This document shows positions 1 to 7,667 of a stretch of 63,007 nucleotides of DNA, piece after piece. Source of the DNA: a bacterium (GTDB taxonomy: Bacteria > Fidelibacterota > Marinisomatia > Marinisomatales > UBA1611); contig SGYO01000010.1 of assembly GCA_004321745.1 (NCBI GenBank), forward strand, positions 1 through 63,007, written 5' to 3'. The translations under genes were made by a program, and so were the position numbers. Below the pieces are notes generated by a model that had not been told where the DNA came from, did no database searches, and saw only the letters and a list, made by a program, of their open reading frames with translations. Position 1 is the stretch's first letter; every line of letters begins with the position of its first letter.

Positions 1-581
1 ATAATCTACATCCTACAGTACCTCAAGGGTTAACCGCGCTTGAGAGTGGTACTAGCGTGATATTACAATGGACTGTTCAAATAGATGAGGATTTTAGTTA
101 TCATAACATATATAGAAATGATCTTAGCAGTTTAGATCCTGCAATGGTCTTTACCACCACAGACTCTTTTTATGTTGACCAGGAGGGAACTAATGGTTCA
201 TATGAATACTGGATCACAGCGGTAGATAGTGCTGGTAATGAAAGTGATGCTTCTGATATTGCTGCAGTCGTATTATCTGCATCAGCTACCACAGCGGTGC
301 CTACTGTATTTGCATTGGAGCAGAATTATCCAAATCCATTTAATCCTAGTACGCAGATACGTTATGCACTTCCGGAAGCTACACGCGTTACAATTACTGT
401 ATATGACATGATGGGAAGGAAAGTAAGGATGCTAGTTCAAGATACTCAATCAGCTGGGTATCACACAGCGCTGTGGAATGCGACCAATGACAGAGGATTA
501 CCTGTGAGTGCTGGCATGTATATATACACCTTACAGGCTGGTGATCATCATCACATGAAAAAAATGATATTGTTGAAGTAG
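1..581 (+). CDS. C-terminal part of a T9SS-secreted protein (5' end outside window)
   Basis: The reading frame is open to the left edge (first full codon at 3), so the GTG at 57 is internal and about 192 residues of the C-terminus are visible. The first part looks like a fibronectin type III domain (PQGLTALESG, then YWITAVDSAGNESD). From about base 321 the protein ends in a type IX secretion sorting domain: NYPNPFNPST, VYDMMGR, SAGMYIYTL and a final KKMILLK. Such tails carry proteins across the outer membrane and are usually cleaved. At base level this tail is clearly more diverged than the near-identical tails of the 40-56 kb array. Cargo function cannot be told from this fragment. Confidence 0.9.
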   Translation, partial: NLHPTVPQGLTALESGTSVILQWTVQIDEDFSYHNIYRNDLSSLDPAMVFTTTDSFYVDQEGTNGSYEYWITAVDSAGNESDASDIAAVVLSASATTAVPTVFALEQNYPNPFNPSTQIRYALPEATRVTITVYDMMGRKVRMLVQDTQSAGYHTALWNATNDRGLPVSAGMYIYTLQAGDHHHMKKMILLK

Positions 582-592
582 AGTAATTCTTA

Positions 593-1027
593 ATGAAAGT
601 TTTGTTATGCATGGCATTTATTTTTTGCTTTTCTTTTTCTCAGCAAAACTCTGAGCATATAAAAGTTGTCGAACATAAAAAAAGTTGGAAAGCGTATAGG
701 TCTGGAGTTGAAATACCAAAATCGCATTTTTTTAATGTCTTAAATGATGAATATAATAGGGACCAATCTAAAGCGTATGAAAAAAAGTTTATGAACCAAC
801 GTTTTAAATTGAGCTGTTTTATGTGCGGTAATTCAACTCTTGGAATACTTAGTCTGGCAGCTAGTAACATGGAAATGGTAAATTATACGTTATATGGCTA
901 CTTATTATCTAACTTTTTAAAGCGCATATTAAGGGTAAAGGATGTTGATGTTAGTTATGAGGAGGCGTTAAAAATGGCTAATGAGTATAACCAAACTATT
1001 TCAGGCAAAGGTAAAATTGCCATCTAA
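593..1027 (+). CDS. Secreted protein of unknown function
   Basis: A 144-residue protein beginning 12 bases after the preceding T9SS cargo gene and in the same direction. It has a clear N-terminal signal peptide (MKVLLCMAFIFCFSFSQQ), so export to the periplasm or outer membrane is likely. The mature part is basic and contains a CFMC pair near residue 76 followed by a moderately hydrophobic stretch (STLGILSLAASNMEM). I do not recognise a family. The short gap suggests co-transcription with the upstream gene. Confidence 0.7.
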   Translation: MKVLLCMAFIFCFSFSQQNSEHIKVVEHKKSWKAYRSGVEIPKSHFFNVLNDEYNRDQSKAYEKKFMNQRFKLSCFMCGNSTLGILSLAASNMEMVNYTLYGYLLSNFLKRILRVKDVDVSYEEALKMANEYNQTISGKGKIAI

Positions 1028-1077
1028 AATTTTATAAAAATCAAGCCTCATTGATTTATGTTTTCTAAATTTTAATA

Positions 1078-3663
1078 ATGATGGCCTCCAGAAAAAAACT
1101 AATCCAACTAGTAATTTACTTTTTTTCATCTCTCAATTTTTCATTTTCAGACATTATAATCAAAAATAATACAGAATGGTTACGTAATAAAAATATAACT
1201 CAAAATGTCATCGTAAAACCTGGAGCAACCTTAACAATTAAAGAAAATGTTAGTATTTATATTCAAAATGAAAATAAAGAAAGTGAAAACAGCGGAATAC
1301 AATTTATCATTAGTGGAACTTTAAAACTATTGGGGAGTAGACAAAATCCTATTTTTATTGGTCCTAAATCAAATTCGAATGATAAAAATTATTGGCAAGG
1401 ATTGAAATTTGATAGTACCCAAAATGGTAGTGTAATAGATTTTCTCAAGCTTTCAAATGCTACAAATGCCTTGGATGTCAGGTCTCCTGTAAAAATATCC
1501 AATACTACAATAAAATCTTCCGGAGGCGATGCTCTCTACATTAATTCTGAAAATTCTGACTCTATTTCATTAAGTAACATTGAAATTTTTAATTCTGAGG
1601 GTATTTCGCTTTTCATTGAAAAAGGAAATGTAAATATCGACTGGCTGAGCGTCGCAAAAGGCGTTGGACCTGGTATAGTCAATAATACTTTCGGCATGAT
1701 AAACCTTCGCAATGTAAAAATTATAAATAACTCGGATAATGGAATTATTAATCATGGTCATCTAACAGCTTCAAATTTATTTGTAAGTCAAAATAGACAT
1801 GGTTTAGTGCTAACACCTGGTATAAGTGTAATTACTTATGCGACTATTACAAATAATAGACTCAATGGACTTCTCATTGGTGGAGGAAGTAATGTTAATA
1901 TGGAGTATTGTACGATAGAACAAAATGGCGGTTTTGGGTTGGAAATAACAAATTGGAGCAAAGAAAGTTATGAAAGCGATTGGGAAGAAAAAAATGATCC
2001 ATATTTATATGTAGTAAATAGCAACTTCATTGATAATTATAAAAGCAGCGCTCTAGATAAAAAGGGGTATACAAATATTTGGCCTGATTGGAATGATGCA
2101 CAATATGAGGCTAGTGGATGGGTTAGTAACTATGAAACAAAAATAAAACGGAAAGTACCTTTTGGTAGGCTAGGTTGGGTGAGTTTTGATTATAATTCAA
2201 ATGATGGTGGAAGCGAGTTTTCGTGGCAACCTTGCACTGGGAAAGGAGTTTGGTCACCAATTTTTGAAATTCAAAATTCCAGAGAACAAACGATAACATA
2301 CCTAGACGCGCCTTTTCAATGTGGATGGAACCCTCTAGCAGGACGAAACTCCGATACTTGGCTTCAATATGAAAAATTTACTGGCTTAATTGATAGTACA
2401 GATGAATATAGTGATTGGGTTATACGGAAGATAGACCTACCGTCATCTAATGTTTATTATTTAAGGCATCACTTTATGAACACCTATGTGCCAAAAATAG
2501 ATAGCGTTTCAATCGTCAATCCAGTAGTAAAAGACTTTGGGCTTCGCTTCTATCACGGCGGACAAGAAATATCAAGCTATGCTAATGATAATAGTAATAT
2601 CTTTATTGATGGGAACCATTGGAGCTCTGCTATCAAAAGTGAGGGGCTCATCAACAAAAATATTGGAGATTTAGATTTAGAAATTCAAAATACTCTTGAA
2701 AATCAACTTGAAAAAAGTTATTCAAATGTTCAAAATGACGTAGTAATTGATATTACGTCTCCAACAAAAGGTCTAGCATATCAAGAAGTAAAAATGGTTG
2801 AGATATCTTGGGAAACTAATGGATGGCTTCCTCTCGTGGATATATTTGTAAGCTCTGATGACGGATCAAACTGGGTAAATGTTGCTAATGATATACCGAA
2901 TGAAGGAAAATTCAACTGGTGGAATAATCTTATAGTTGGGGATAGCTTCCTTATAAAAATAGCGAATTCAAATAACCCTACTTATACATCTATAGTGGGA
3001 CTTTGTAAAGTAATTGTAAATAAAACGCCTGTTTTAGTTGTTCCAGAAAAACCACTTAATTTTGTCACTGAAACAAGCAAACTAAATTTCCCAATTATCA
3101 ATAATGGAGGTGGATCATTGATGTGGTCACTTTCTGCAAAGGAAAATTGGATATACTTTGATAAAAAAGAAGGTTCAGCAAAAAGGAAATCAATATGCAC
3201 AGCCACTGTAAAAAGGTCAGGCTTAAAAACGGGTAAGTATAAAGCAGAAATAATCGTAAACTCAAATGTTGGGACGAAGAAAATACCTGTTGAGCTCATT
3301 GTAGCAAAACCATCCTTATACTTAGATACAAAGTATGTATCCTTCGATTCAACCAAAACTGCTCAAGTATTCAATATAAAAAATTACGGAGGTGGAACGT
3401 TAACCTGGAATATAGAACCTAATGTTAATTGGCTTAAAGCAGTTCCAAGTGAAGGTATCGTTCAATCTGCGACTACCGTAAAAATATTGATAGACCGCTC
3501 AAGATTAAAAATAGGAGATAACGTAACAGTTTTAACTTTGACTACAAATGTTGGTGAAAAACAAATTGATATAGAAGCTTTTCGTCCAAAAAGTTTTGTC
3601 CAAGACACTATTCGTACAGATTTTAGTCCTTGGCAATGGATGTATAGATACGATGTTTACTAG
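1078..3663 (+). CDS. Large secreted right-handed beta-helix protein with tandem Ig-like (BACON-type) repeats
   Basis: An 861-residue exported protein. Residues 1-25 form a signal peptide. Residues ~30-310 are rich in short Asn/Gly/Ile turns (NNTFGMINLRNVKIINNSDNG, split over several coils) typical of right-handed parallel beta-helix proteins. After a linker region (~310-560) comes a segment resembling an Ig-like fold (VEISWETNGWLPLVDIFVSS). The end holds two similar repeats, each with an NxGGGxLxW motif (NNGGGSLMWSLS at ~676, NYGGGTLTWNIE at ~769), matching BACON-type domains often seen in FCB surface proteins. It lacks a T9SS tail. Two ATGs are adjacent at 1078/1081. Beta-helix folds commonly bind or cleave polysaccharides, but no catalytic residues were identified. 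Confidence 0.75.
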   Translation: MMASRKKLIQLVIYFFSSLNFSFSDIIIKNNTEWLRNKNITQNVIVKPGATLTIKENVSIYIQNENKESENSGIQFIISGTLKLLGSRQNPIFIGPKSNSNDKNYWQGLKFDSTQNGSVIDFLKLSNATNALDVRSPVKISNTTIKSSGGDALYINSENSDSISLSNIEIFNSEGISLFIEKGNVNIDWLSVAKGVGPGIVNNTFGMINLRNVKIINNSDNGIINHGHLTASNLFVSQNRHGLVLTPGISVITYATITNNRLNGLLIGGGSNVNMEYCTIEQNGGFGLEITNWSKESYESDWEEKNDPYLYVVNSNFIDNYKSSALDKKGYTNIWPDWNDAQYEASGWVSNYETKIKRKVPFGRLGWVSFDYNSNDGGSEFSWQPCTGKGVWSPIFEIQNSREQTITYLDAPFQCGWNPLAGRNSDTWLQYEKFTGLIDSTDEYSDWVIRKIDLPSSNVYYLRHHFMNTYVPKIDSVSIVNPVVKDFGLRFYHGGQEISSYANDNSNIFIDGNHWSSAIKSEGLINKNIGDLDLEIQNTLENQLEKSYSNVQNDVVIDITSPTKGLAYQEVKMVEISWETNGWLPLVDIFVSSDDGSNWVNVANDIPNEGKFNWWNNLIVGDSFLIKIANSNNPTYTSIVGLCKVIVNKTPVLVVPEKPLNFVTETSKLNFPIINNGGGSLMWSLSAKENWIYFDKKEGSAKRKSICTATVKRSGLKTGKYKAEIIVNSNVGTKKIPVELIVAKPSLYLDTKYVSFDSTKTAQVFNIKNYGGGTLTWNIEPNVNWLKAVPSEGIVQSATTVKILIDRSRLKIGDNVTVLTLTTNVGEKQIDIEAFRPKSFVQDTIRTDFSPWQWMYRYDVY

Positions 3664-3674
3664 TTAAGTTAAAA

Positions 3675-3797
3675 TTAGTCTTTGAGCCCTTTAATATACA
3701 TAATAGGCAGAATGAGAAGTAGAATTGGGAAAATTTCAAACCACCATAATATAAATGATGAAATACAGACTGCGGCAATAATGATTTTTTGATTCAT
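3675..3797 (-). CDS. Possible 40-residue membrane peptide
   Basis: On the minus strand an ATG at 3797 opens a 40-codon frame ending TAA at 3675: MNQKIIIAAVCISSFILWW, then FEIFPILLLILPIMYIKGLKD. It is almost entirely one long or two short membrane segments with a basic end. It fills the gap between two plus-strand genes and has no strong Shine-Dalgarno sequence. It could be a real small membrane protein or chance; conservation in relatives would decide. Confidence 0.4.
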   Translation of the reverse strand: MNQKIIIAAVCISSFILWWFEIFPILLLILPIMYIKGLKD

Positions 3798-3825
3798 AAT
3801 GTTTTTAACAATATAGATTTATAAA

Positions 3826-4344
3826 ATGAATATTAACACATCTCAACTTCTAGCACTACTCTTAGCAATCGGTGTAATAATTCTGTATATATTAGGTGTT
3901 GATAGAGATTATTCATTTGTCACCAAAGATGTCAATGAATATGACAAGCTTATGGTAAGAAATGAAAAATCCAATCGAATTAAAAAATCTATAATCTCCA
4001 CTCTTGAGAATATAGCATACAAGCAGTGGGCACTGGATTCATTGGCACTTATTGAAAAAAAATATGAAAGTATGGATTCAGTCTTAATTCAGCGTCTTGA
4101 AGATATAAAATTTGAGTTTGGTTACAGTGAAATGCTTGCAAGAATTAATGAAGAAAAAGAGATACGAATTGATTCAGTTGACTCCAAAAGGCCGGAGATG
4201 AATATTGAACTTGAAAAAATGCTGATCCAATATGAATTAGATTCTCTTAATAATGTTCTTGGGTTCCATCGAAGGTCATTAGATACATTGAGATCTTTAA
4301 GTCGGTATAAGTTTTATCTAAACCAACCTCGATTTGGGCAATGA
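3826..4344 (+). CDS. Membrane-anchored coiled-coil protein, unknown function
   Basis: A 172-residue protein with one N-terminal membrane segment (residues ~8-24, LLALLLAIGVIILYILGV) followed by a highly charged, probably alpha-helical coiled-coil region rich in Glu, Lys and Leu. The expected topology is a single N-terminal anchor with the helical part outside or inside the inner membrane. It overlaps the next gene by 11 bases, so the two are likely translated together. No family recognised. Confidence 0.65.
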   Translation: MNINTSQLLALLLAIGVIILYILGVDRDYSFVTKDVNEYDKLMVRNEKSNRIKKSIISTLENIAYKQWALDSLALIEKKYESMDSVLIQRLEDIKFEFGYSEMLARINEEKEIRIDSVDSKRPEMNIELEKMLIQYELDSLNNVLGFHRRSLDTLRSLSRYKFYLNQPRFGQ

Positions 4345-5302
4345 AAACGTGAATAGTCTTAGCATACTTAAGCGTTTTTTTGAAATAGAATATGGTCAAA
4401 AGTTTGACCAAAGTGAACTTTATTTAAAACTACAGGAGTGTCTAGAAAAAATTAATGAGGACGGTATGTCTGTGCTAAATGATTTTTCTTTCTTTCACGG
4501 GTTTGTAAATGATGGTATACGATCTCAGAAAGTAAATGATCGTTTTTATTTCGGCCTAATCTTTCTGCAAATGCTAATCACCTTAATACTCATTTATGCT
4601 GGAATTATTTTTGGTATTTTTAATATCATTTTAATAACTGTTTTGATTTTGGTAGAAATTTTATTGTTTTGGATAATTTCAGCTACGAAAAGGCAAAGTA
4701 TCTTTTTAAATAAAATAAGAAAGTGGTCTATGGGGTTCTATAGTGATATAGATTTAGCCAATTTTTTATCTATTGAGTCATTACAAAATTTCCTATCTAT
4801 TGAGCCCTTTGATGAGAAGAAATATGCGAAACTATGGCTGAAAGAAATGTCTACTAGTATGGATCATGACTGGCAGGATATTATTTTAGAATTACATCCT
4901 AATGAGAATCAGTTAATACCAAATATCAGAGTTACCCTGGGCGGAGTAAGGAAGACAATGCAACCTGCTAGTGAATATGGTTTTTCAAATATTGAAAATA
5001 GCTCGCCCAATATTTTACTTATAACCTTGTTACTTTTTTCTAGGAAAAAAAAGATAAGATTTTTTGGTTTGGATTATGAAAAAGAAAGCATTCAAACAAG
5101 AATAGATCAATTGAATAATCACTTTGAGTTACTTTTTGGGAAAAGAAAACAAAAACCAATTGAATACGATGATGAACAAGAATGTTGGGAAACAATAATC
5201 AAGATTGTAGATCGTTCAAGTACTGCCCGCAATGATATACGTCAAAGTCTTGATGTTTTTGGGAAAATTATAAATTCGTATGTTGGGTATGATGCAGTAT
5301 AA
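4334..5302 (+). CDS. Membrane protein with central hairpin, unknown function
   Basis: A 322-residue protein starting at TTG 4334; a GTG at 4349 is an alternative start. Residues ~75-118 form two closely spaced hydrophobic segments (FGLIFLQMLITLILIYAG and IFNIILITVLILVEILLFW), giving a membrane hairpin with cytoplasmic domains on both sides. A short tandem repeat occurs at ~146-160 (NFLSIESLQ / NFLSIEPF). The C-terminal region is mixed charge and probably helical. It overlaps both neighbours, so 3826, 4334 and 5280 look like one operon. Not recognised. Confidence 0.65.
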   Translation: MGNENVNSLSILKRFFEIEYGQKFDQSELYLKLQECLEKINEDGMSVLNDFSFFHGFVNDGIRSQKVNDRFYFGLIFLQMLITLILIYAGIIFGIFNIILITVLILVEILLFWIISATKRQSIFLNKIRKWSMGFYSDIDLANFLSIESLQNFLSIEPFDEKKYAKLWLKEMSTSMDHDWQDIILELHPNENQLIPNIRVTLGGVRKTMQPASEYGFSNIENSSPNILLITLLLFSRKKKIRFFGLDYEKESIQTRIDQLNNHFELLFGKRKQKPIEYDDEQECWETIIKIVDRSSTARNDIRQSLDVFGKIINSYVGYDAV

Positions 5303-5786
5303 TTATTTGAAGATTAAGTTTTTCATATTATTGCATGCTTTTTTATTATCTAATCTATTGATAGCTCAAAAGTATATTTTTGAGGGCGACCCACAGTTAA
5401 TTTTTGAGGAGGGGAGTTTTAAACAGAATTACAATACTGGCTTGTTTTTTTATAACACAAACCAATGGGATTTGGCAATTAAGCTACTAAAAAGATGTGA
5501 TGAGCTTACAAGAAGAAAAACAATCCATTATAAACCATTGGCATGGAGTCATATTTACATTGGAGATTATGCTGCAGCGGCAAAGTTTTTGAAAAAAATA
5601 AAAAATAAAAAGCACGCAGATTTAGTTAGACTAGTGTTGAAAGATTTGAAAAAACTTCCTAAAAGAAAAAAAATAGAAAAAGAGTTGATTGATAAACTTT
5701 ACAGAGAAAAAAGGGATTTAGTTAAGGATGCAAAGCGAAAAACGATTGCGTTCGCAAAAATTGAGGTCAGTAATTACGGACCTTAG
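5280..5786 (+). CDS. Exported TPR-like small protein
   Basis: About 168 residues, overlapping the preceding gene by 23 bases. The most likely start is ATG 5292 or 5289, because the signal peptide (YLKIKFFILLHAFLLSNLLIAQ) follows closely. The mature part has a helix-turn-helix pattern like tetratricopeptide repeats (NYNTGLFFYNTNQWDLAIKLL, then AWSHIYIGDYAAAAKFLKKI) and a very Lys-rich tail (KDLKKLPKRKKIEKE). TPR modules mediate protein-protein contacts. It probably acts in the periplasm together with the two membrane proteins upstream, which is inference from the operon only. Confidence 0.65.
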   Translation: MLGMMQYNYLKIKFFILLHAFLLSNLLIAQKYIFEGDPQLIFEEGSFKQNYNTGLFFYNTNQWDLAIKLLKRCDELTRRKTIHYKPLAWSHIYIGDYAAAAKFLKKIKNKKHADLVRLVLKDLKKLPKRKKIEKELIDKLYREKRDLVKDAKRKTIAFAKIEVSNYGP

Positions 5787-5794
5787 ACGAAATA

Positions 5795-6220
5795 CTACTC
5801 TTCAACTTTAATTTTTATATCGAGTATATTCTCAGAGAGCTTTACTATTTCCATCTCAGATGTCATTACAATACCATCCGCTTCAACTATATCTGCAATT
5901 AGTGGCCCTATAGAATTCAACTGTTCGCTATTTAGTAGCTCTTTCATTCTATTTAGAACTGCGTTGATATACACGCTTCTTTTTCCTGGGTTTTTAGTTG
6001 AAAGAACATCATGAGCTTCTGCGAAAAATTTCTCTGCTCTATCCTCTGAATGCTCAGGGAAAAGTTTAGTTATTGCATTAATCCAAGATTCTTTTTCTTC
6101 ATAGCTAGCTTGTTGATCTGCTATCTGTATCGAGGCAAATAGATGGGTTACTGCTTCAAGCGGTGACATGTTGTTTGGATCATTTATTTCACTTTTCTTT
6201 TTTGAGCTAAAAAATCCCAT
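5795..6220 (-). CDS. TerB-like protein
   Basis: A 141-residue soluble protein. I place the start at ATG 6220 (MGFFSSKKK) rather than the longer frame from 6244, because this start lies directly after the stop of the BolA gene. The sequence has the all-helical TerB pattern (EAVTHLFASIQIADQQASYEE near the start; a DIVEADGIVMTSEMEIVK segment near the end resembling the acidic metal-binding helix). TerB-like domains are found in tellurite-resistance and stress proteins and in many proteins of unclear role. It lies with bolA in a minus-strand pair. Confidence 0.65.
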   Translation of the reverse strand: MGFFSSKKKSEINDPNNMSPLEAVTHLFASIQIADQQASYEEKESWINAITKLFPEHSEDRAEKFFAEAHDVLSTKNPGKRSVYINAVLNRMKELLNSEQLNSIGPLIADIVEADGIVMTSEMEIVKLSENILDIKIKVEE

Positions 6221-6221
6221 A

Positions 6222-6494
6222 TTACAAGTTCTCCCACTCTTCAACTGTGAGTGTTTTCATACTAAATGCATGAATTTCATGCTTCATAAGGTCTCCAAGG
6301 GCAGCATAAACAATTTTGTGACGATCTATTAAGCTTTTATCTACAAATTGATCGGATACAATGGTAGCCTCTAGATGGAATCCACCATTGTGTTGTTCAT
6401 GATTAAGATGTCTGCCTGTAAAGTCTTTAATTTCAAAGTGCTTTAAGTTGATAGAATCACTAATTATTTGATTTATTTTATCGCCAATATCCAT
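6222..6494 (-). CDS. bolA: BolA/IbaG family protein
   Basis: A 90-residue protein of normal BolA length. Typical features are the FHLEATIVSDQF strand, the RHKIVYAAL segment with the conserved RH, and the terminal IHAFSMKT motif. BolA-family proteins work with monothiol glutaredoxins in iron-sulfur cluster handling and can bind DNA. The gene is the first of a minus-strand pair with the TerB-like gene and is divergent from the YkvA-like gene at 6530. Confidence 0.85.
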   Translation of the reverse strand: MDIGDKINQIISDSINLKHFEIKDFTGRHLNHEQHNGGFHLEATIVSDQFVDKSLIDRHKIVYAALGDLMKHEIHAFSMKTLTVEEWENL

Positions 6495-6529
6495 TCGCTT
6501 GTTTTTAATGTTTTGTTATAATATATGTA

Positions 6530-6916
6530 GTGAATATATCTAAAATTTTTCATTTAACGGAAGAAGATAAAGCGGAATATAAGCTGTTGATCGATAAGAT
6601 CGATTTAAATGATGCATCCAAAATTATCGATATGCTAAACTCCAAATTAGATACCATGACAACCTCAAAGAGCTTAAACAGTATTGAGACTGATTTAATT
6701 AAATATGTTTCAGTATTATTAAATATTTATCAAACCTATCCTGGCCTTACTGATTCAATTAAAAGAAGAATATTGTTTGCTTTATCTTATTTTTGTGATT
6801 CAAATGATGATATTCCGGATGTTGTACCAGAAATTGGATATCTAGATGATGCTGTTGTCGCAAGATGGGTGATTGAGTCAATTGGAAGAGAGCTACCGGA
6901 TGTCAGTTTGGCTTAA
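6530..6916 (+). CDS. YkvA/DUF1232-like protein
   Basis: A 128-residue protein starting at GTG 6530. The C-terminal part carries the DUF1232 hallmark (IPDVVPEIGYLDDAVVARWVI), where the IPD...P...GYLDD pattern is characteristic. In many members this region is part of a membrane-associated helix pair; here the flanks are less hydrophobic. Function of the family is unknown. It is read divergently from bolA. Confidence 0.7.
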   Translation: MNISKIFHLTEEDKAEYKLLIDKIDLNDASKIIDMLNSKLDTMTTSKSLNSIETDLIKYVSVLLNIYQTYPGLTDSIKRRILFALSYFCDSNDDIPDVVPEIGYLDDAVVARWVIESIGRELPDVSLA

Positions 6917-6923
6917 AAAATAT

Positions 6924-7139
6924 TTATTCTTCCTCGCTTGAATCCATTTTAGCAAAGTCCTCCTCTGAAAACTGCCATTGACATTTATAGCACCACCATG
7001 GTTTTCCGTAATAAGATGGGCTGTTCTCTACTAACTCTAATTCTCGCTGACACTTCGGACATTTTTTCTCAGTTCCTGGCTCTGGCCACTCATAATCTGG
7101 TCTGTATTTGAGACCGTCTTCAAAAGTATGATGTTTCAT
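6924..7139 (-). CDS. Small zinc-ribbon protein
   Basis: A 71-residue protein with two Cys pairs, CPKC (~27-30) and CYKC (~50-53), that would bind one zinc ion as a zinc ribbon. The tail is acidic (SEEDFAKMDSSEEE). Such small proteins often bind nucleic acid or another protein, but nothing specific can be said. It is convergent with the YkvA-like gene, 7 bases apart. Confidence 0.7.
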   Translation of the reverse strand: MKHHTFEDGLKYRPDYEWPEPGTEKKCPKCQRELELVENSPSYYGKPWWCYKCQWQFSEEDFAKMDSSEEE

Positions 7140-7182
7140 GTGATAAAATTACGAATGTTCAACAGAGCTTAGAATAAAAAAT

Positions 7183-7608
7183 TTAGCTTATTTGAAAAAC
7201 AAGAAAAACAGCCATTAATACAAGACTAAGAGCAGTAAGTTTTTTAACCATAAACTGAGCATCTAAAGTTTTGGTTTCTTTAATATAATTTTCGTAGAAC
7301 AAAAATACTTCCAGAGTATCATTTGGTGCTACATAAACCCTTTTGTAGGCATCTGAAAGATCCTCTTCTACATACCTTTTTGTAAGCTCTCGTGGAAGGT
7401 AACCAACCAAGTGAAACCCGGGTAGAACTGGTATAGGGCCGGGAAGCGGATTTTTGCCTATATATATACCATCAATATAAAAAGGAACATCCATGCTGTC
7501 AGTCTTCAAATCAATGAAGCCAAATTTTTCCATATCCTTACTTCTTTGGCCGTGTAAGGAGAGCAAAGATAACACTACAATCAATGAATATTTTTTAAAT
7601 CTCAACAT
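7183..7608 (-). CDS. PEGA-like exported protein with C-terminal membrane anchor
   Basis: A 141-residue protein with a signal peptide (FKKYSLIVVLSLLSLHG) and a C-terminal membrane segment (LTALSLVLMAVFLVFQIS). The middle has the look of a PEGA-type surface domain: PFYIDGIYIGKNPLPGPIPVLPGFHLVGY, where a small strand repeat presents a modified Gly-Pro loop. PEGA domains are usually exposed to the periplasm or cell surface. Divergent from the TPR lipoprotein at 7668. Confidence 0.6.
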   Translation of the reverse strand: MLRFKKYSLIVVLSLLSLHGQRSKDMEKFGFIDLKTDSMDVPFYIDGIYIGKNPLPGPIPVLPGFHLVGYLPRELTKRYVEEDLSDAYKRVYVAPNDTLEVFLFYENYIKETKTLDAQFMVKKLTALSLVLMAVFLVFQIS

Positions 7609-7639
7609 TTACATTAAATTATTTTCAACTTTAGCTTTG
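7608..7639 (+). promoter_or_regulatory. Candidate FCB-type promoter of the 7668 operon
   Basis: TAgcTTTG at 7632-7639 matches the Bacteroidetes -7 consensus TAnnTTTG. An upstream TTTA at 7608-7611 is a weak fit to the -33 TTTG with a spacing of 20. It lies 29 bases before the ATG at 7668. Confidence 0.4.
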
Positions 7640-7667
7640 TTCAAATAAGTAAATTTAATTTGTATTT

